Positions 1 to 7,890 of a stretch of 64,000 nt of DNA are shown piece by piece. The stretch's first letter is position 1. Every line of letters starts with the position of its first letter. The notes below the pieces were generated by a model, which was given only the letters and a program-made list of their open reading frames with translations, was not told where the DNA came from and searched no databases. Origin of the DNA: Poriferisodalis sp963663635 (GTDB lineage: Bacteria > Actinomycetota > Acidimicrobiia > Acidimicrobiales > Poriferisodalaceae); the NCBI GenBank assembly GCA_963663635.2, contig CAXXMY010000005.1, positions 186,001 through 250,000 of the forward strand, written 5' to 3'. The position numbers and the translations under genes are program-made.

Positions 1-400
1 TCGACCTTCGATCATGCAACGCGGGCCTGATTCGCCACTCCGCGAACCCGGGCGCACGGTGGTCGCCGCGACTCGCCAGGCGGCCTTCGCGCCCTGGGCA
101 AGCCGGCGGCGCCCTCGGTGGACGCTGCGGACGACCGTTCGGTCACATCCGCCAGCTGAAGAACTCTGGCGCGCGCCGACTCGAGCCGCTGGTGGTCGAT
201 CTGGACTCCACGATCTCGGTCCACGGCAAGGACGCCGCGTACGGCAACGCGCTCGGCTATCACCCGCTGCTCGCTGCACGCGCCGACACCGGCGAGGTTC
301 GGCGCCCGCATGCGAAATCGCCGTGGTGCGGTCGACGAGCTCGTCGCGCGGACCAGACTCACCGATCGACCGTCTCGACGCCCACGACCCGATCACCGTC
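1..400 (+). pseudogene. IS1380-type transposase remnant, multiply frameshifted
   Basis: Pieces of a DDE transposase lie in three different plus-strand frames. One frame gives SPLREPGRTVVAA near 40-85. Another gives LEPLVVDLDSTISVHGKD near 180-230, followed by LGYHPLLAARADTGEV near 255-300. A third gives RGAVDELVAR near 320-350. The block DLDSTI...GYHPLLA...ADTGEV is how I recall the central part of IS1380-family transposases, where the Asp of the DST block is catalytic. No open frame joins the pieces and the window begins inside the gene. It is a dead remnant; the family call rests on motif memory, not on a search. Confidence 0.55.
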
Positions 401-744
401 TCATCCGCTGTGCGCGCAGCGATCCAAGTCCCCGGCACCGCGAAAGTTTGGCAACGCACCGTTCGTCTCGGTGCGCCGCACCCGTGACGAGGGTCCGTAC
501 AGGAACGCCCGTGAGTCGCCATGACCTCGGCTACGGCATCGAAGCCAGGTGCTGCTCCAGTGGTGAACCGAGACTCGTCGCCCTCGCCGCCGTGCTCGCC
601 AACCGAGAGTTGGCGGGTCGAACACCTTGCTTCTCCAGCAGCCCGAAGTAGCCGAACACGCCCAAACACACCAAACCACACCCCCAACAACCCGACGCCA
701 CCCCAACCCGCCACCGGCATCTGCATCGGTGGATTCGAGCGCCG
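401..744. other. No recognisable gene; C/A-rich filler
   Basis: I see no gene here. The stretch from about 650 to 717 is a low-complexity run rich in CCAAC/CACC words with no coding signature on either strand. It separates the IS1380-type remnant from the ATPase stump and probably marks the junction where the front of the ATPase gene was lost. Confidence 0.5.
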
Positions 745-1062
745 GTGGTCGATGAGTTTGATGGCAAGCGTGCACTGGGAAGTCTGTTGTGCCAGATGGT
801 TCTTGCAAGCAGACGGCGCCAGACAAAGCAGCTGATCGTGGAGACCCACAGCGACTTCATTATCGACCGGGTGCGGATGGCGGTGGCCGACGAGCGGCAC
901 GACCTAAATCCCGCCGATGTGTCGATCGTCTACTTCGAGCGACGCGGTCTGGATTCCCGCCTTCACTCCATTTCCGTGGATCGGCTCGGCAACGTCGAGG
1001 GCGCGCCGCAGGGCTACCGACAGTTCTTTCTAGAAGAGCTGCAGCGCTCGGTGGGCTTCTGA
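745..1062 (+). pseudogene. C-terminal stump of DUF3696/OLD-like AAA ATPase
   Basis: The 105 residues correspond to the end of an ABC/SMC-like ATPase of the AAA_15/DUF3696 type. LIVETHSDFIIDRVR is the typical strand, His switch and helix after Walker B, followed by a region ending FFLEELQ. Family members are usually several hundred residues and carry Walker A at the N-terminus. Walker A, the signature motif and Walker B are all absent here, so the gene is 5'-truncated. It sits 3 bp upstream of the PIN-like gene, suggesting a former two-gene operon. GTG at 745 is only the first in-frame start and may not be used. Confidence 0.7.
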
Positions 1063-1065
1063 GCG

Positions 1066-1503
1066 GTGTGCGCAATTATCGACGCAGCGAATGTCGGCAA
1101 TGAGTTGTGGGACCACAAGGGCAACGATGCTGGGCGAGGCTTCCGGGAGGCCGTCGATGCCGGTCGGGTTCCGCTCGTTGGCGGCGGCTCAAAGCTCAAG
1201 AGGGAACTTGCCAACGGTGGGCGGCAGACGATGAATTGGTTTGCAGAGCTGCGTCGCAGCGGCAAGTTGGCCATGTACGACGATAACAACGTCGATGTCC
1301 GCGAAGCCCAACTGCAGGCCATGCCCTCCGGCATCGCTGGTGCATGTCAATCCAACGATCACCACATCATCGCGCTGGCGCAATTGACTGGTGCACGCTT
1401 GCTCTATACGAATGACCCTGCCCTGGTGAAGGACTTCAACGACAAGCAGCTGATCGATGCGCCAAGGGGAAAGGCGGCGAACTCCATCGGTGGTTGCAAG
1501 TGA
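1066..1503 (+). CDS. PIN-like domain protein, partner of the truncated ATPase
   Basis: The 145-residue protein has the pattern of a PIN-like nuclease. CAIIDAANV at residues 2-10 supplies the first acidic residue, SNDHHIIALA near 103-112 a central Asp/His segment, and LLYTNDPALVKDF near 119-131 the last acidic cluster. It then reads LIDAPRGK, as in PIN-like proteins paired with DUF3696-type ATPases. It starts with GTG 3 bp after the ATPase stump. The last codons (GGCK and stop, about 1489-1503) coincide with the left terminal repeat of the IS30 element, so the natural C-terminus was probably replaced on insertion. The function of this pair is not established; a defence role is an inference. 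Confidence 0.65.
   Translation: MCAIIDAANVGNELWDHKGNDAGRGFREAVDAGRVPLVGGGSKLKRELANGGRQTMNWFAELRRSGKLAMYDDNNVDVREAQLQAMPSGIAGACQSNDHHIIALAQLTGARLLYTNDPALVKDFNDKQLIDAPRGKAANSIGGCK
1488..1503 (+). repeat. Left terminal inverted repeat of the IS30 element
   Basis: This 16-bp end is matched by an inverted copy at 2512-2527 (14 of 16 identical, outer ten perfect). It overlaps the final codons of the upstream PIN-like gene. Confidence 0.6.
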
Positions 1504-1560
1504 ACGGTCATGATGACCGTTGGGAACACATGCAGCCGACCGATGGAGGTGTCCAGTATG

Positions 1561-2531
1561 GCAGCGAGGCTGAGTTTGGATGAGCGGGTGTTCATCGAGT
1601 CGTCGCTCGGGGCGGGCCGCAGCGTCGCGGACGCAGCGCAGCGGCTGGGCCGTGACCGGTCCACGGTGCATCGCGAGCTGGCCCGCTGCGGCGGGCGGGG
1701 GGCCTATGACGCCCGCGCGGCGCACGCGTGGGCGTGCGCGAGGGCGCGACGAGAGCGAACGCCCAAGCTGGCGGTCGATCGGGTGCTGGCCGCCGCGGTC
1801 GATGAGCGTCTGAAGCTGCGTGGTCCCCGCACGCGACCGCGGCGGACCTGCGCGAGGCGGGTATGAGCGTGTGCGCGGAGACGATCTATCGGGCGTGCTA
1901 CGCGAACGACGCGCGCAGCGGCCTGGCGGCGGGCACCTGGGCGAAGCTGCCGCGGCGCTGCCGGCGCCGTCGGCCGCGCAGCGTCGCGCAGGCCGAAAAG
2001 CCCAGCCCGCTGGGGGAATACCGGCGGTTGGCCGACCGGCCGGCCGCAGCCGAGGACCGTATAGAGCCCGGCCACTGGGAAGGCGACCTCATCGTCGGCA
2101 AAGCGAACCTCACCGCTGCGGTCACGCTCGTGGAGCGCACCAGCCGCTACGCGGTCACCGCAGCGCTGCCCGACGGCTACGGCGCGCCCCAGGTCGCCGC
2201 CGCGGTCACCGCGGCGCTGGGCCGCCAGCCCGCAGCGCTCGTGCGCACCCTCACCTGGGACCAAGGCCGCGAGATGGCCCGCTGGGCCGACGTCGAGGCC
2301 GCGCTCGGCATCGAGGTGTTCTTCTGCGAGCCGCGCTCGCCGTGGCAGCGACCCACCAACGAGCAGACCAACGCGCTGCTGCGCCGATGGCTCCCCAAAG
2401 GCACCAGCCTCGACATCGGACAACTGCGGCTCTCGGTCATCGAGGACAACCTCAACCACATGCCCCGCCGACTCCACCACTGGACATCAGCACACGACAT
2501 CTACACTCAACTCAGTCGCAACCACCGGTAG
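1561..2531 (+). pseudogene. IS30-family transposase with one frameshift
   Basis: The N-terminal part (1561 to about 1818) starts MAARLSLDERVFIESSL and has the IS30 helix-turn-helix (SVADAAQRLGRDRSTVHREL). The rest, in another frame to 2531, holds the DDE core: EGDLIVG, the second Asp in LTWDQGREM, and the catalytic Glu in RPTNEQTN. Joining the frames near 1818 by restoring one base in CTGCG-TGG gives the expected LKLRWSPHATAADLREAG. IS30 elements are not known for programmed frameshifting, so this is a one-base deletion or a consensus error. All catalytic residues remain. Confidence 0.8.
2512..2527 (-). repeat. Right terminal inverted repeat of the IS30 element
   Basis: This is the inverted partner of 1488-1503. 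It overlaps the last codons of the transposase frame, as is common in compact IS30 elements. Confidence 0.6.
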
Positions 2532-2712
2532 AGCTTGCCGGCATACTCGACGAGCGTTACGAGTGATTTCTCGGTTGCGCGCCGGAAGCTGCTTGCTCGG
2601 ACTGACCTCTGCTGTTGAGTCTCCTTCCCCGATTGTTGAAGCGGCACGGTAACTTCGCTTAGAGCTTCGCGGGACCGACTCGCAGGGGCCATCTGTGAGG
2701 GAGACGGGGCAC

Positions 2713-4434
2713 ATGCTCGATATCAGGATTGCGGGCGGCACCGTGGTTGACGGCACTGGCGCACCGCGCCAGCAGGCCGACGTCGGCATCCGAGATGGCC
2801 GGGTTGTGGCCATCGGTGACGATGCGGTGCGCAATGAGGGAACAGCGCAGCGCACGATCGACGCGTCGGGCCAGGTCGTTGCGCCCGGCTTTGTCGACAT
2901 CCACACGCACTTCGATGCTCAGGTCTTCTGGGACACAACGCTGTCGCCGTCGCCGCTGCACGGTGTGACCACCGTCATCGGCGGCAATTGCGGCTTCACG
3001 ATCGCCCCGCTGGAACCCCAGCACGGCGACTACCTGATGCGGATGCTCGCCCGCGTCGAGGGCATGCCGCTCGCATCGCTGCGCGAAGGCGTCCCCTGGA
3101 ACTGGCGCAGCTTCGGCGAGTACCTCGACGCAATCGACGGCACGCTGATGCCCAACGCCGGATTCCTGGTGGGCCACAGCGCGCTGCGGCGTGTCGTGAT
3201 GGGGGAGCGCTCCGTCGGCCAGACAGCCACGCCCACCGACCTCGCCGCCATGAAGGCGATGCTGGCCGAGAGCATCGCTGCCGGTGGCCTGGGATTCAGC
3301 TCGTCGTGGGCGAAGACCCACAACGACGCCGACGGCGAGGGCGTGCCATCTCGTCACGCCGATCCTGCGGAGCTGATCGAGCTGTGCTCGGTGCTGCGGA
3401 GCAGTCCGGCCGTGGCCATCGAGTTCATCCCCACCCTCGAGCGTTTCGATACCGACGTGTACCAGCTGCTCACCGACATGTCGGTGGCGGCGGATCGGCC
3501 CCTCAACTGGAACGTGATTTTCGCCGACGGGCGACGCCGCGACGTCATCTACCAGAAGCTGGAAGCCGGCAACTTCGCAGCCCGCCAAGGCGGTCGCGTC
3601 GTGGCGCTGACCGCACCGATGCCCGCTGTCAGCCGCCTGTGCTTCGAGAGCGGCTTCCTGCTTGACACGCTGCACGGCTGGACCGAGCCGATGGCGCTGC
3701 CGCCATCGGAGAAGTCAGCTTTGCTGGCTGATCCGCAGCGCCGGGCCGAGTTGAACGACCTCGCGCAGCAGCCGAGCGCCTTTCGGGGCCTGGCCCGCTG
3801 GGAACGTCTCACGGTCGGCGAGGTTTCCAAGCCCGAGCTCGCGCATTTCGAGGGGCGAACCATCGGCGAGATCGCCGACGAGCAGGGCACGACGCCGTGG
3901 GACGCGCTCTGCGAGTTGGTCGTGGCCGACGACCTCAAGACTGGCCTGTATCCCCGTGCCGCGGGTGACGACGAAGACAGCTGGGCGTTGCGCCAGGAGC
4001 TGTGGAACGACGACCGCTGCGTGATCGGTGCCTCCGACGCAGGGGCGCACCTCGACTTCCTGGCGACGTTCAACTACTCCACGTACTTGCTGGCCGCAGC
4101 TCGGGACCGCGAGATGCTCGAACTTGAGGACGCCGTCCACAAGCTGACCGACATCCCGGCCCGGCTCTATGGGCTCGCCCGCCGCGGTCGTCTCGCAAAC
4201 GGCTGGCATGCCGATGTGGTGGTGTTCGATCCGGATTCGGTTGGTCCGAAGGCCATTGAGGTGCGAGAGGACCTGCCCGGTGGCGCATGGCGCCTGTACG
4301 GCGAGGCGGACGGCATCAACACGGTGATCGTCAATGGTGAGGTTGCGGTTCGCGATGGCGAGTTCACTGACGCCCGTGGGGGCACCCTGCTGCGCGCCGG
4401 CCGCGACACCGAACCGGTCACCGCGACAGCCTGA
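2713..4434 (+). CDS. Amidohydrolase, D-aminoacylase (N-acyl-D-amino-acid deacylase) family
   Basis: This 573-residue metal-dependent amidohydrolase opens with the small beta-sandwich (IRIAGGTVVDGTGAP) and carries the metal-binding HTHFD at about residues 64-68. The late catalytic Asp lies in GASDAGAHLDF near residue 440, and the chain returns to the sandwich with VIVNGEVAVRDGEF. The family hydrolyses N-acyl-D-amino acids or related cyclic amides in the cytoplasm; the substrate cannot be told from sequence. ATG 2713 is preferred over GTG 2695 because AGGGAG lies about 9 bp upstream of it. It stands alone between the IS30 element and the ribosomal operon, so it is probably accessory. Confidence 0.85.
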   Translation: MLDIRIAGGTVVDGTGAPRQQADVGIRDGRVVAIGDDAVRNEGTAQRTIDASGQVVAPGFVDIHTHFDAQVFWDTTLSPSPLHGVTTVIGGNCGFTIAPLEPQHGDYLMRMLARVEGMPLASLREGVPWNWRSFGEYLDAIDGTLMPNAGFLVGHSALRRVVMGERSVGQTATPTDLAAMKAMLAESIAAGGLGFSSSWAKTHNDADGEGVPSRHADPAELIELCSVLRSSPAVAIEFIPTLERFDTDVYQLLTDMSVAADRPLNWNVIFADGRRRDVIYQKLEAGNFAARQGGRVVALTAPMPAVSRLCFESGFLLDTLHGWTEPMALPPSEKSALLADPQRRAELNDLAQQPSAFRGLARWERLTVGEVSKPELAHFEGRTIGEIADEQGTTPWDALCELVVADDLKTGLYPRAAGDDEDSWALRQELWNDDRCVIGASDAGAHLDFLATFNYSTYLLAAARDREMLELEDAVHKLTDIPARLYGLARRGRLANGWHADVVVFDPDSVGPKAIEVREDLPGGAWRLYGEADGINTVIVNGEVAVRDGEFTDARGGTLLRAGRDTEPVTATA

Positions 4435-4463
4435 GCGTCTGGGGCGTTGTTTCCCCAGCCGGG

Positions 4464-4510
4464 TACCCTCTCGGGGTTCGTTTCATAGCGTCCCCACAGG
4501 GCGCTGAAAC
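4464..4510 (+). promoter_or_regulatory. Promoter and structured 5' leader of rplM
   Basis: TACCCT at 4464-4469 fits a -10 box. It would give a leader of about 70 nt before rplM. Within the leader, GTTTCA-TA-GCG (4480-4490) pairs with CGCTGAAAC (4502-4510) around an 11-nt loop with a 2-nt bulge. Ribosomal protein leaders often carry autoregulatory stems, so this could be one. That role is inferred only from position and pairing. Confidence 0.35.
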
Positions 4511-4548
4511 CCGCAATTGTGACGACGAGCCGCAACGGGAGTCCCAGC

Positions 4549-4998
4549 GTGCGCACCTACGCCCCCAAAGCATCCGAGATCGAGCGCGCTTGGTATGTCG
4601 TCGATGCCGAAGGCATGGTGCTCGGCCGGATGGCCACCGAAATCGCCAGGATCCTGCGCGGCAAGCACAAGCCCACCTTCGCCCCCTACATCGACTGCGG
4701 CGACCACGTCATTGTGGTGAACGCTGACAAGGTCGTGCTCACCGGCGGCAAGCCCGACGCCAAGATGGTGCACCGCCACTCCGGCTATCCAGGCGGTTTG
4801 CGCAGCGAGAAGTACAGCGATCTGCTGGCTCGCCGTCCCGCCGATGCCGTCCGGCGAACCATTCGCGGCATGCTCCCGCACAACCGCCTGGGCCGCGCGC
4901 AGCTGCGCAAGCTCAAGGTGTACGCCGGACCTGACCATCCCCACGCTGCCCAGCAACCCCAGTCCCTGCCGCTGCCTGACGCAGCTGCGGCACGCTGA
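4549..4998 (+). CDS. rplM: 50S ribosomal protein L13
   Basis: The 149-residue protein matches L13 along its length. It opens MRTYAPKASEIERAWYV, then has VLGRMATEIARILRGKHKP, the HRHSGYPGGLRS block and the IRGMLPHNRLGRA...KLKVYAGPDHPHAAQQP ending. It binds 23S rRNA early in large-subunit assembly. GTG 4549 is chosen by alignment with family N-termini and by GGGAG about 7 bp upstream; the longer frame from 4519 adds ten unrelated residues. It heads rplM-rpsI-glmM, the usual bacterial pairing of L13 with S9. The C-terminal tail is slightly long and Ala/Pro-rich. Confidence 0.96.
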   Translation: MRTYAPKASEIERAWYVVDAEGMVLGRMATEIARILRGKHKPTFAPYIDCGDHVIVVNADKVVLTGGKPDAKMVHRHSGYPGGLRSEKYSDLLARRPADAVRRTIRGMLPHNRLGRAQLRKLKVYAGPDHPHAAQQPQSLPLPDAAAAR

Positions 4999-5033
4999 GG
5001 CCGCAAACCCCTCGATCAACCACCGGAGATCAC

Positions 5034-5426
5034 GTGCCCGTACCGCTGACGCAGACCACCGGCCGCCGCAAGCGCGCCGTCGCCCGGGTGAGGTTCCGAC
5101 CCGGCAGCGGCAACATCACCGTCAACGGCCGCCAGTTCGAGGAGTACTTCACCTCGTCGGTACATCGCATGACGATCACCGAGCCACTGCGCCTCACCGC
5201 GACAGCCGAGAGCTATGACGTCGATGCCACCCTCGATGGCGGCGGCGTTGCCGGCCAGGCCGGAGCGCTGCGTCTGGGCATTGCCCGTTCGCTGATCGAG
5301 CTCGATGCCGAGACGCGGCCCCCACTGAAGTCTGCGGGCATGCTGCACCGCGATTCCCGCAAGAAAGAATCCAAGAAGTACGGCCTCAAGAAGGCCCGCA
5401 AGGCTCCCCAGTATTCGAAGCGATAG
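5034..5426 (+). CDS. rpsI: 30S ribosomal protein S9
   Basis: This 130-residue S9 has the TTGRRKRAVARVRF opening, ITVNGR...YF, the GGGVAGQAGALRLGIAR glycine-rich block and the basic tail KKARKAPQYSKR. The final Lys-Arg reaches the P site of the small subunit in the family. It starts with GTG 35 bp after rplM and is presumably co-transcribed with it. GlmM follows after 22 bp. Confidence 0.96.
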   Translation: MPVPLTQTTGRRKRAVARVRFRPGSGNITVNGRQFEEYFTSSVHRMTITEPLRLTATAESYDVDATLDGGGVAGQAGALRLGIARSLIELDAETRPPLKSAGMLHRDSRKKESKKYGLKKARKAPQYSKR

Positions 5427-5448
5427 CACTCCAAGCGTTAAGTCCGGC

Positions 5449-6843
5449 GTGGTACCCACCTTCGGAACGGACGGCGTTCGAGGGCGGGCGTTCGAAGAAC
5501 TCGACGAGGTCGTCGCGCACGCCATCGGGCGAGCGGCAAATCAAGCACTCTCGGCGGGTGCGAGCGGTGCTCGCTGGGTTGTCGGCCGCGACACCCGCGA
5601 GTCGGGTCCGGCACTGGCTGGTGCGCTGGCGGCGGGCCTTCGTGCAACAGGCGCCGAGGTCGTGGATCTCGGTGTGGTGCCCACGCCTGTCGTGGCGTTC
5701 GCGGCGGCGCACCGCGGCACTGCGGGCGCGATGGTTTCGGCGTCCCATAACCCGTGGCACGACAACGGCGTCAAGCTGTTCGCTCTCGGTGGGACAAAGC
5801 TCGACGATGCTGCTGAGTCGGCGGTCACGCGGCGCCTCGAAGACATCGGAATCACCCATGGCGATCGCCCCTCGGTGCCTGAGCTCGCCCGCCGGAGCCG
5901 TCTGGCGTCCCAGGCGCTCGGAGCTGCGCCGACGGGCGAGGCGGCAGCGGTGCTCGCTGCCTATGAGACCTCGCTGCGCCTGGCCATCGGAGGGCGCAGG
6001 CTCGACGGCTTGCGCCTCGTCGTCGACGGTGCCAACGGCGCGAGCGCGGTGCATGCGCCTCGGTTGCTCCAAGAACTCGGCGCACAGGTGTCGTCGCTCT
6101 TCTGCGAACCTGACGGCCGCAACATCAATGACGGCTGCGGGTCGACGCAACCCGCCGCCATACAGCGTGCTGTCGTCGAACAGGCAGCTGATCTGGGGCT
6201 GGCGTTCGACGGCGACGGTGATCGCCTGATCGCTGTCGACAACGAAGGACAACTCGTTGACGGTGATCGGCAAATGGCGTTGTTTGGCGTCGATCTGGCC
6301 GAGCGCGGCGTGCTTGCCGACAACACGCTCGTTGTCACGGTCATGTCCAATCTGGGGCTGCGCAGGGCTATGGCGTCGGCCGGCATCGAGGTGATCGAGA
6401 CCGTAGTGGGAGACCGTGCTGTGCTCGAAGCACTCGACGCCGGCGGCTACAGCCTGGGCGGCGAGCAATCAGGTCATGTTGTGTTCCGCCGCGAGGCCAC
6501 GACCGGCGACGGGCTGCGCAGCGCCGTCCATCTGGCCGACCTCGTGGTTCGTCGAGGCGCAGCGCACTCACCGGCCCGCACGAGCCGAGATCTCTCGAGC
6601 GCTGTCATGCAGTCCTCCCCGCAGGTGTTGCGGAATGTGCCGGCCAGCGCAGGGTCGCTCACCGCCGAAACACGACGTGCCATGGACGAACTCGCAGTGC
6701 AAGCCGGACCCGAGGTACGTGTGCTTGTGCGTCCAAGCGGTACCGAACCCGTCATCCGGGTGATGGTCGAAGCGCCGACCGAGCGCGACGCAGCAAGCCT
6801 CGCGGACAGCCTCGTCGCGCTGCTGAGATCGACCAGCGCGTAA
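5449..6843 (+). CDS. glmM: Phosphoglucosamine mutase
   Basis: GlmM converts glucosamine-6-phosphate to glucosamine-1-phosphate for UDP-GlcNAc and hence peptidoglycan synthesis. The 464-residue protein has the N-terminal FGTDGVRG, the phosphoserine loop SASHNPWHDNG near residues 99-109, the Mg-binding DGDGDR near 252-257, the sugar-specificity GGEQSGH near 338-344 and the phosphate-binding RPSGTEPVIRVM near the C-terminus. It starts with GTG 22 bp after rpsI. The downstream dioxygenase gene converges on it with only 9 bp between them. Confidence 0.95.
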   Translation: MVPTFGTDGVRGRAFEELDEVVAHAIGRAANQALSAGASGARWVVGRDTRESGPALAGALAAGLRATGAEVVDLGVVPTPVVAFAAAHRGTAGAMVSASHNPWHDNGVKLFALGGTKLDDAAESAVTRRLEDIGITHGDRPSVPELARRSRLASQALGAAPTGEAAAVLAAYETSLRLAIGGRRLDGLRLVVDGANGASAVHAPRLLQELGAQVSSLFCEPDGRNINDGCGSTQPAAIQRAVVEQAADLGLAFDGDGDRLIAVDNEGQLVDGDRQMALFGVDLAERGVLADNTLVVTVMSNLGLRRAMASAGIEVIETVVGDRAVLEALDAGGYSLGGEQSGHVVFRREATTGDGLRSAVHLADLVVRRGAAHSPARTSRDLSSAVMQSSPQVLRNVPASAGSLTAETRRAMDELAVQAGPEVRVLVRPSGTEPVIRVMVEAPTERDAASLADSLVALLRSTSA

Positions 6844-6852
6844 GCGGCTGGA

Positions 6853-7776
6853 TCAGGTGTAGACGTTCAGGAACGCCTCGTTGAGCCGGCGATCGACGTA
6901 GAACACGCCCTTGGCAAGCTGCTCGGCATCCCAGGTCCGCTGCGGGTTGTCCGGGAAGTAGATGTATCCGCCCGAGAACACCTCGTTGCGATTGCCCGAC
7001 GGATCCCAGAAGTAGATCGTCTGGCCGCGAGTGATGCCGTGCCGGGTCGGGCCGATGTCCACCGGGATGTCGTAGCGGCTCATCACATCGCCAGCGTGGG
7101 CGACGTCATTCCAGCTCTCCAAATAGAACGACACGTGGTGGAAGATGCCCGGATCGTCGTGGTGCACGAAGGCAACGTCGTGGGCCTTGCTGGCGCACGT
7201 GAGGAACGGCGCTATGTAGGAGCCGTCCGGTGCGATCACCACTTCGGCCAACTCGAAGCCCAGTACCTCGGTGAAGAGTTCGACTGTCTCGGCGATGTTC
7301 GGCCCGTACAGCAGGCAGTGGTCCATGCGAGTCGCACGCATGCCCCGTGGCTCTTCGTCCCACACGTCAGGGTTGTGCGTCGGCGGCGTCTTGTCGCCGG
7401 TCGCCATCTCCGAATAGAGGTGAATGGTGTGCCCCGCCGGGATCGTGAAGCTGGCGACCCGACCGAGCGATGGCTGCGAACCTGGCTCGAGGTGGTCAAC
7501 CGCCACGCCGTGGGCGTAGAGCTTGTCGGTGAGCTCGATCAGGTCGTCGTCGTTGCGCACCTTGAACCCCATGAAGTCCATGCCGGGTTTATCAGCAGGT
7601 CGCAGGACGAGGCTGTGATGGTCGAACTCGTCGTATGCCTTGAAATAGACACGACCGTCCTCGCCGGTGTGCACCACGGACAAGCCGACTCGATCTCGGT
7701 AGTGAGCGATGCTGGCATCCATGTCAGTAACGCGAATCTGCACGTACCCAGCCCGCATCACGCCGGTAATGGCCAT
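6853..7776 (-). CDS. Extradiol ring-cleavage dioxygenase (catechol 2,3-dioxygenase family)
   Basis: The 307-residue type I extradiol dioxygenase has two vicinal-oxygen-chelate modules. The Fe(II) ligands are visible as His in RMDHCLLYG, His in IFHHVSFYLE and Glu in GNRNEVFSGGY, the 2-His-1-carboxylate triad of XylE-like enzymes. It would open catecholic rings next to the hydroxyls; the exact substrate is unknown. ATG 7776 is preferred over 7806 because AGGGGG lies about 7 bp upstream of it. It is on the opposite strand, inside the otherwise co-directional glmM-glmS core block, which suggests insertion as a single gene. No other ring-degradation gene is in the window. Confidence 0.88.
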   Translation of the reverse strand: MAITGVMRAGYVQIRVTDMDASIAHYRDRVGLSVVHTGEDGRVYFKAYDEFDHHSLVLRPADKPGMDFMGFKVRNDDDLIELTDKLYAHGVAVDHLEPGSQPSLGRVASFTIPAGHTIHLYSEMATGDKTPPTHNPDVWDEEPRGMRATRMDHCLLYGPNIAETVELFTEVLGFELAEVVIAPDGSYIAPFLTCASKAHDVAFVHHDDPGIFHHVSFYLESWNDVAHAGDVMSRYDIPVDIGPTRHGITRGQTIYFWDPSGNRNEVFSGGYIYFPDNPQRTWDAEQLAKGVFYVDRRLNEAFLNVYT

Positions 7777-7877
7777 GGCGAAACCCCCTGTGAGTTGCTG
7801 GTTCATATCTAATCACGCACGCCCCGCCACCACCGCCGGAGGTCTTGGGGCGGGACGGGCGGTGTCCGGGTGCTCGG

Positions 7878-7890
7878 TACCCTCGCTGAT
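7878..7890 (+). promoter_or_regulatory. Leaderless-type promoter of the glmS-like gene
   Basis: The -10 box TACCCT (7878-7883) is followed by exactly 7 nt and then GTG at 7891. Transcription would therefore start at or next to the start codon. No Shine-Dalgarno sequence lies upstream of that codon. Confidence 0.55.

Larger units (their letters stand above)
1488..2527 (+). mobile_element. IS30-family insertion sequence, about 1.04 kb
   Basis: Imperfect terminal inverted repeats bound the element. The left end 1488-1503 reads CGGTGGTTGCAAGTGA. The reverse complement of the right end 2512-2527 reads CGGTGGTTGCGACTGA. The first ten bases are identical and 14 of 16 match. The length and the single transposase gene fit IS30. 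I see no clear target-site duplication, so the exact outer ends may differ by a few bases. Confidence 0.7.
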
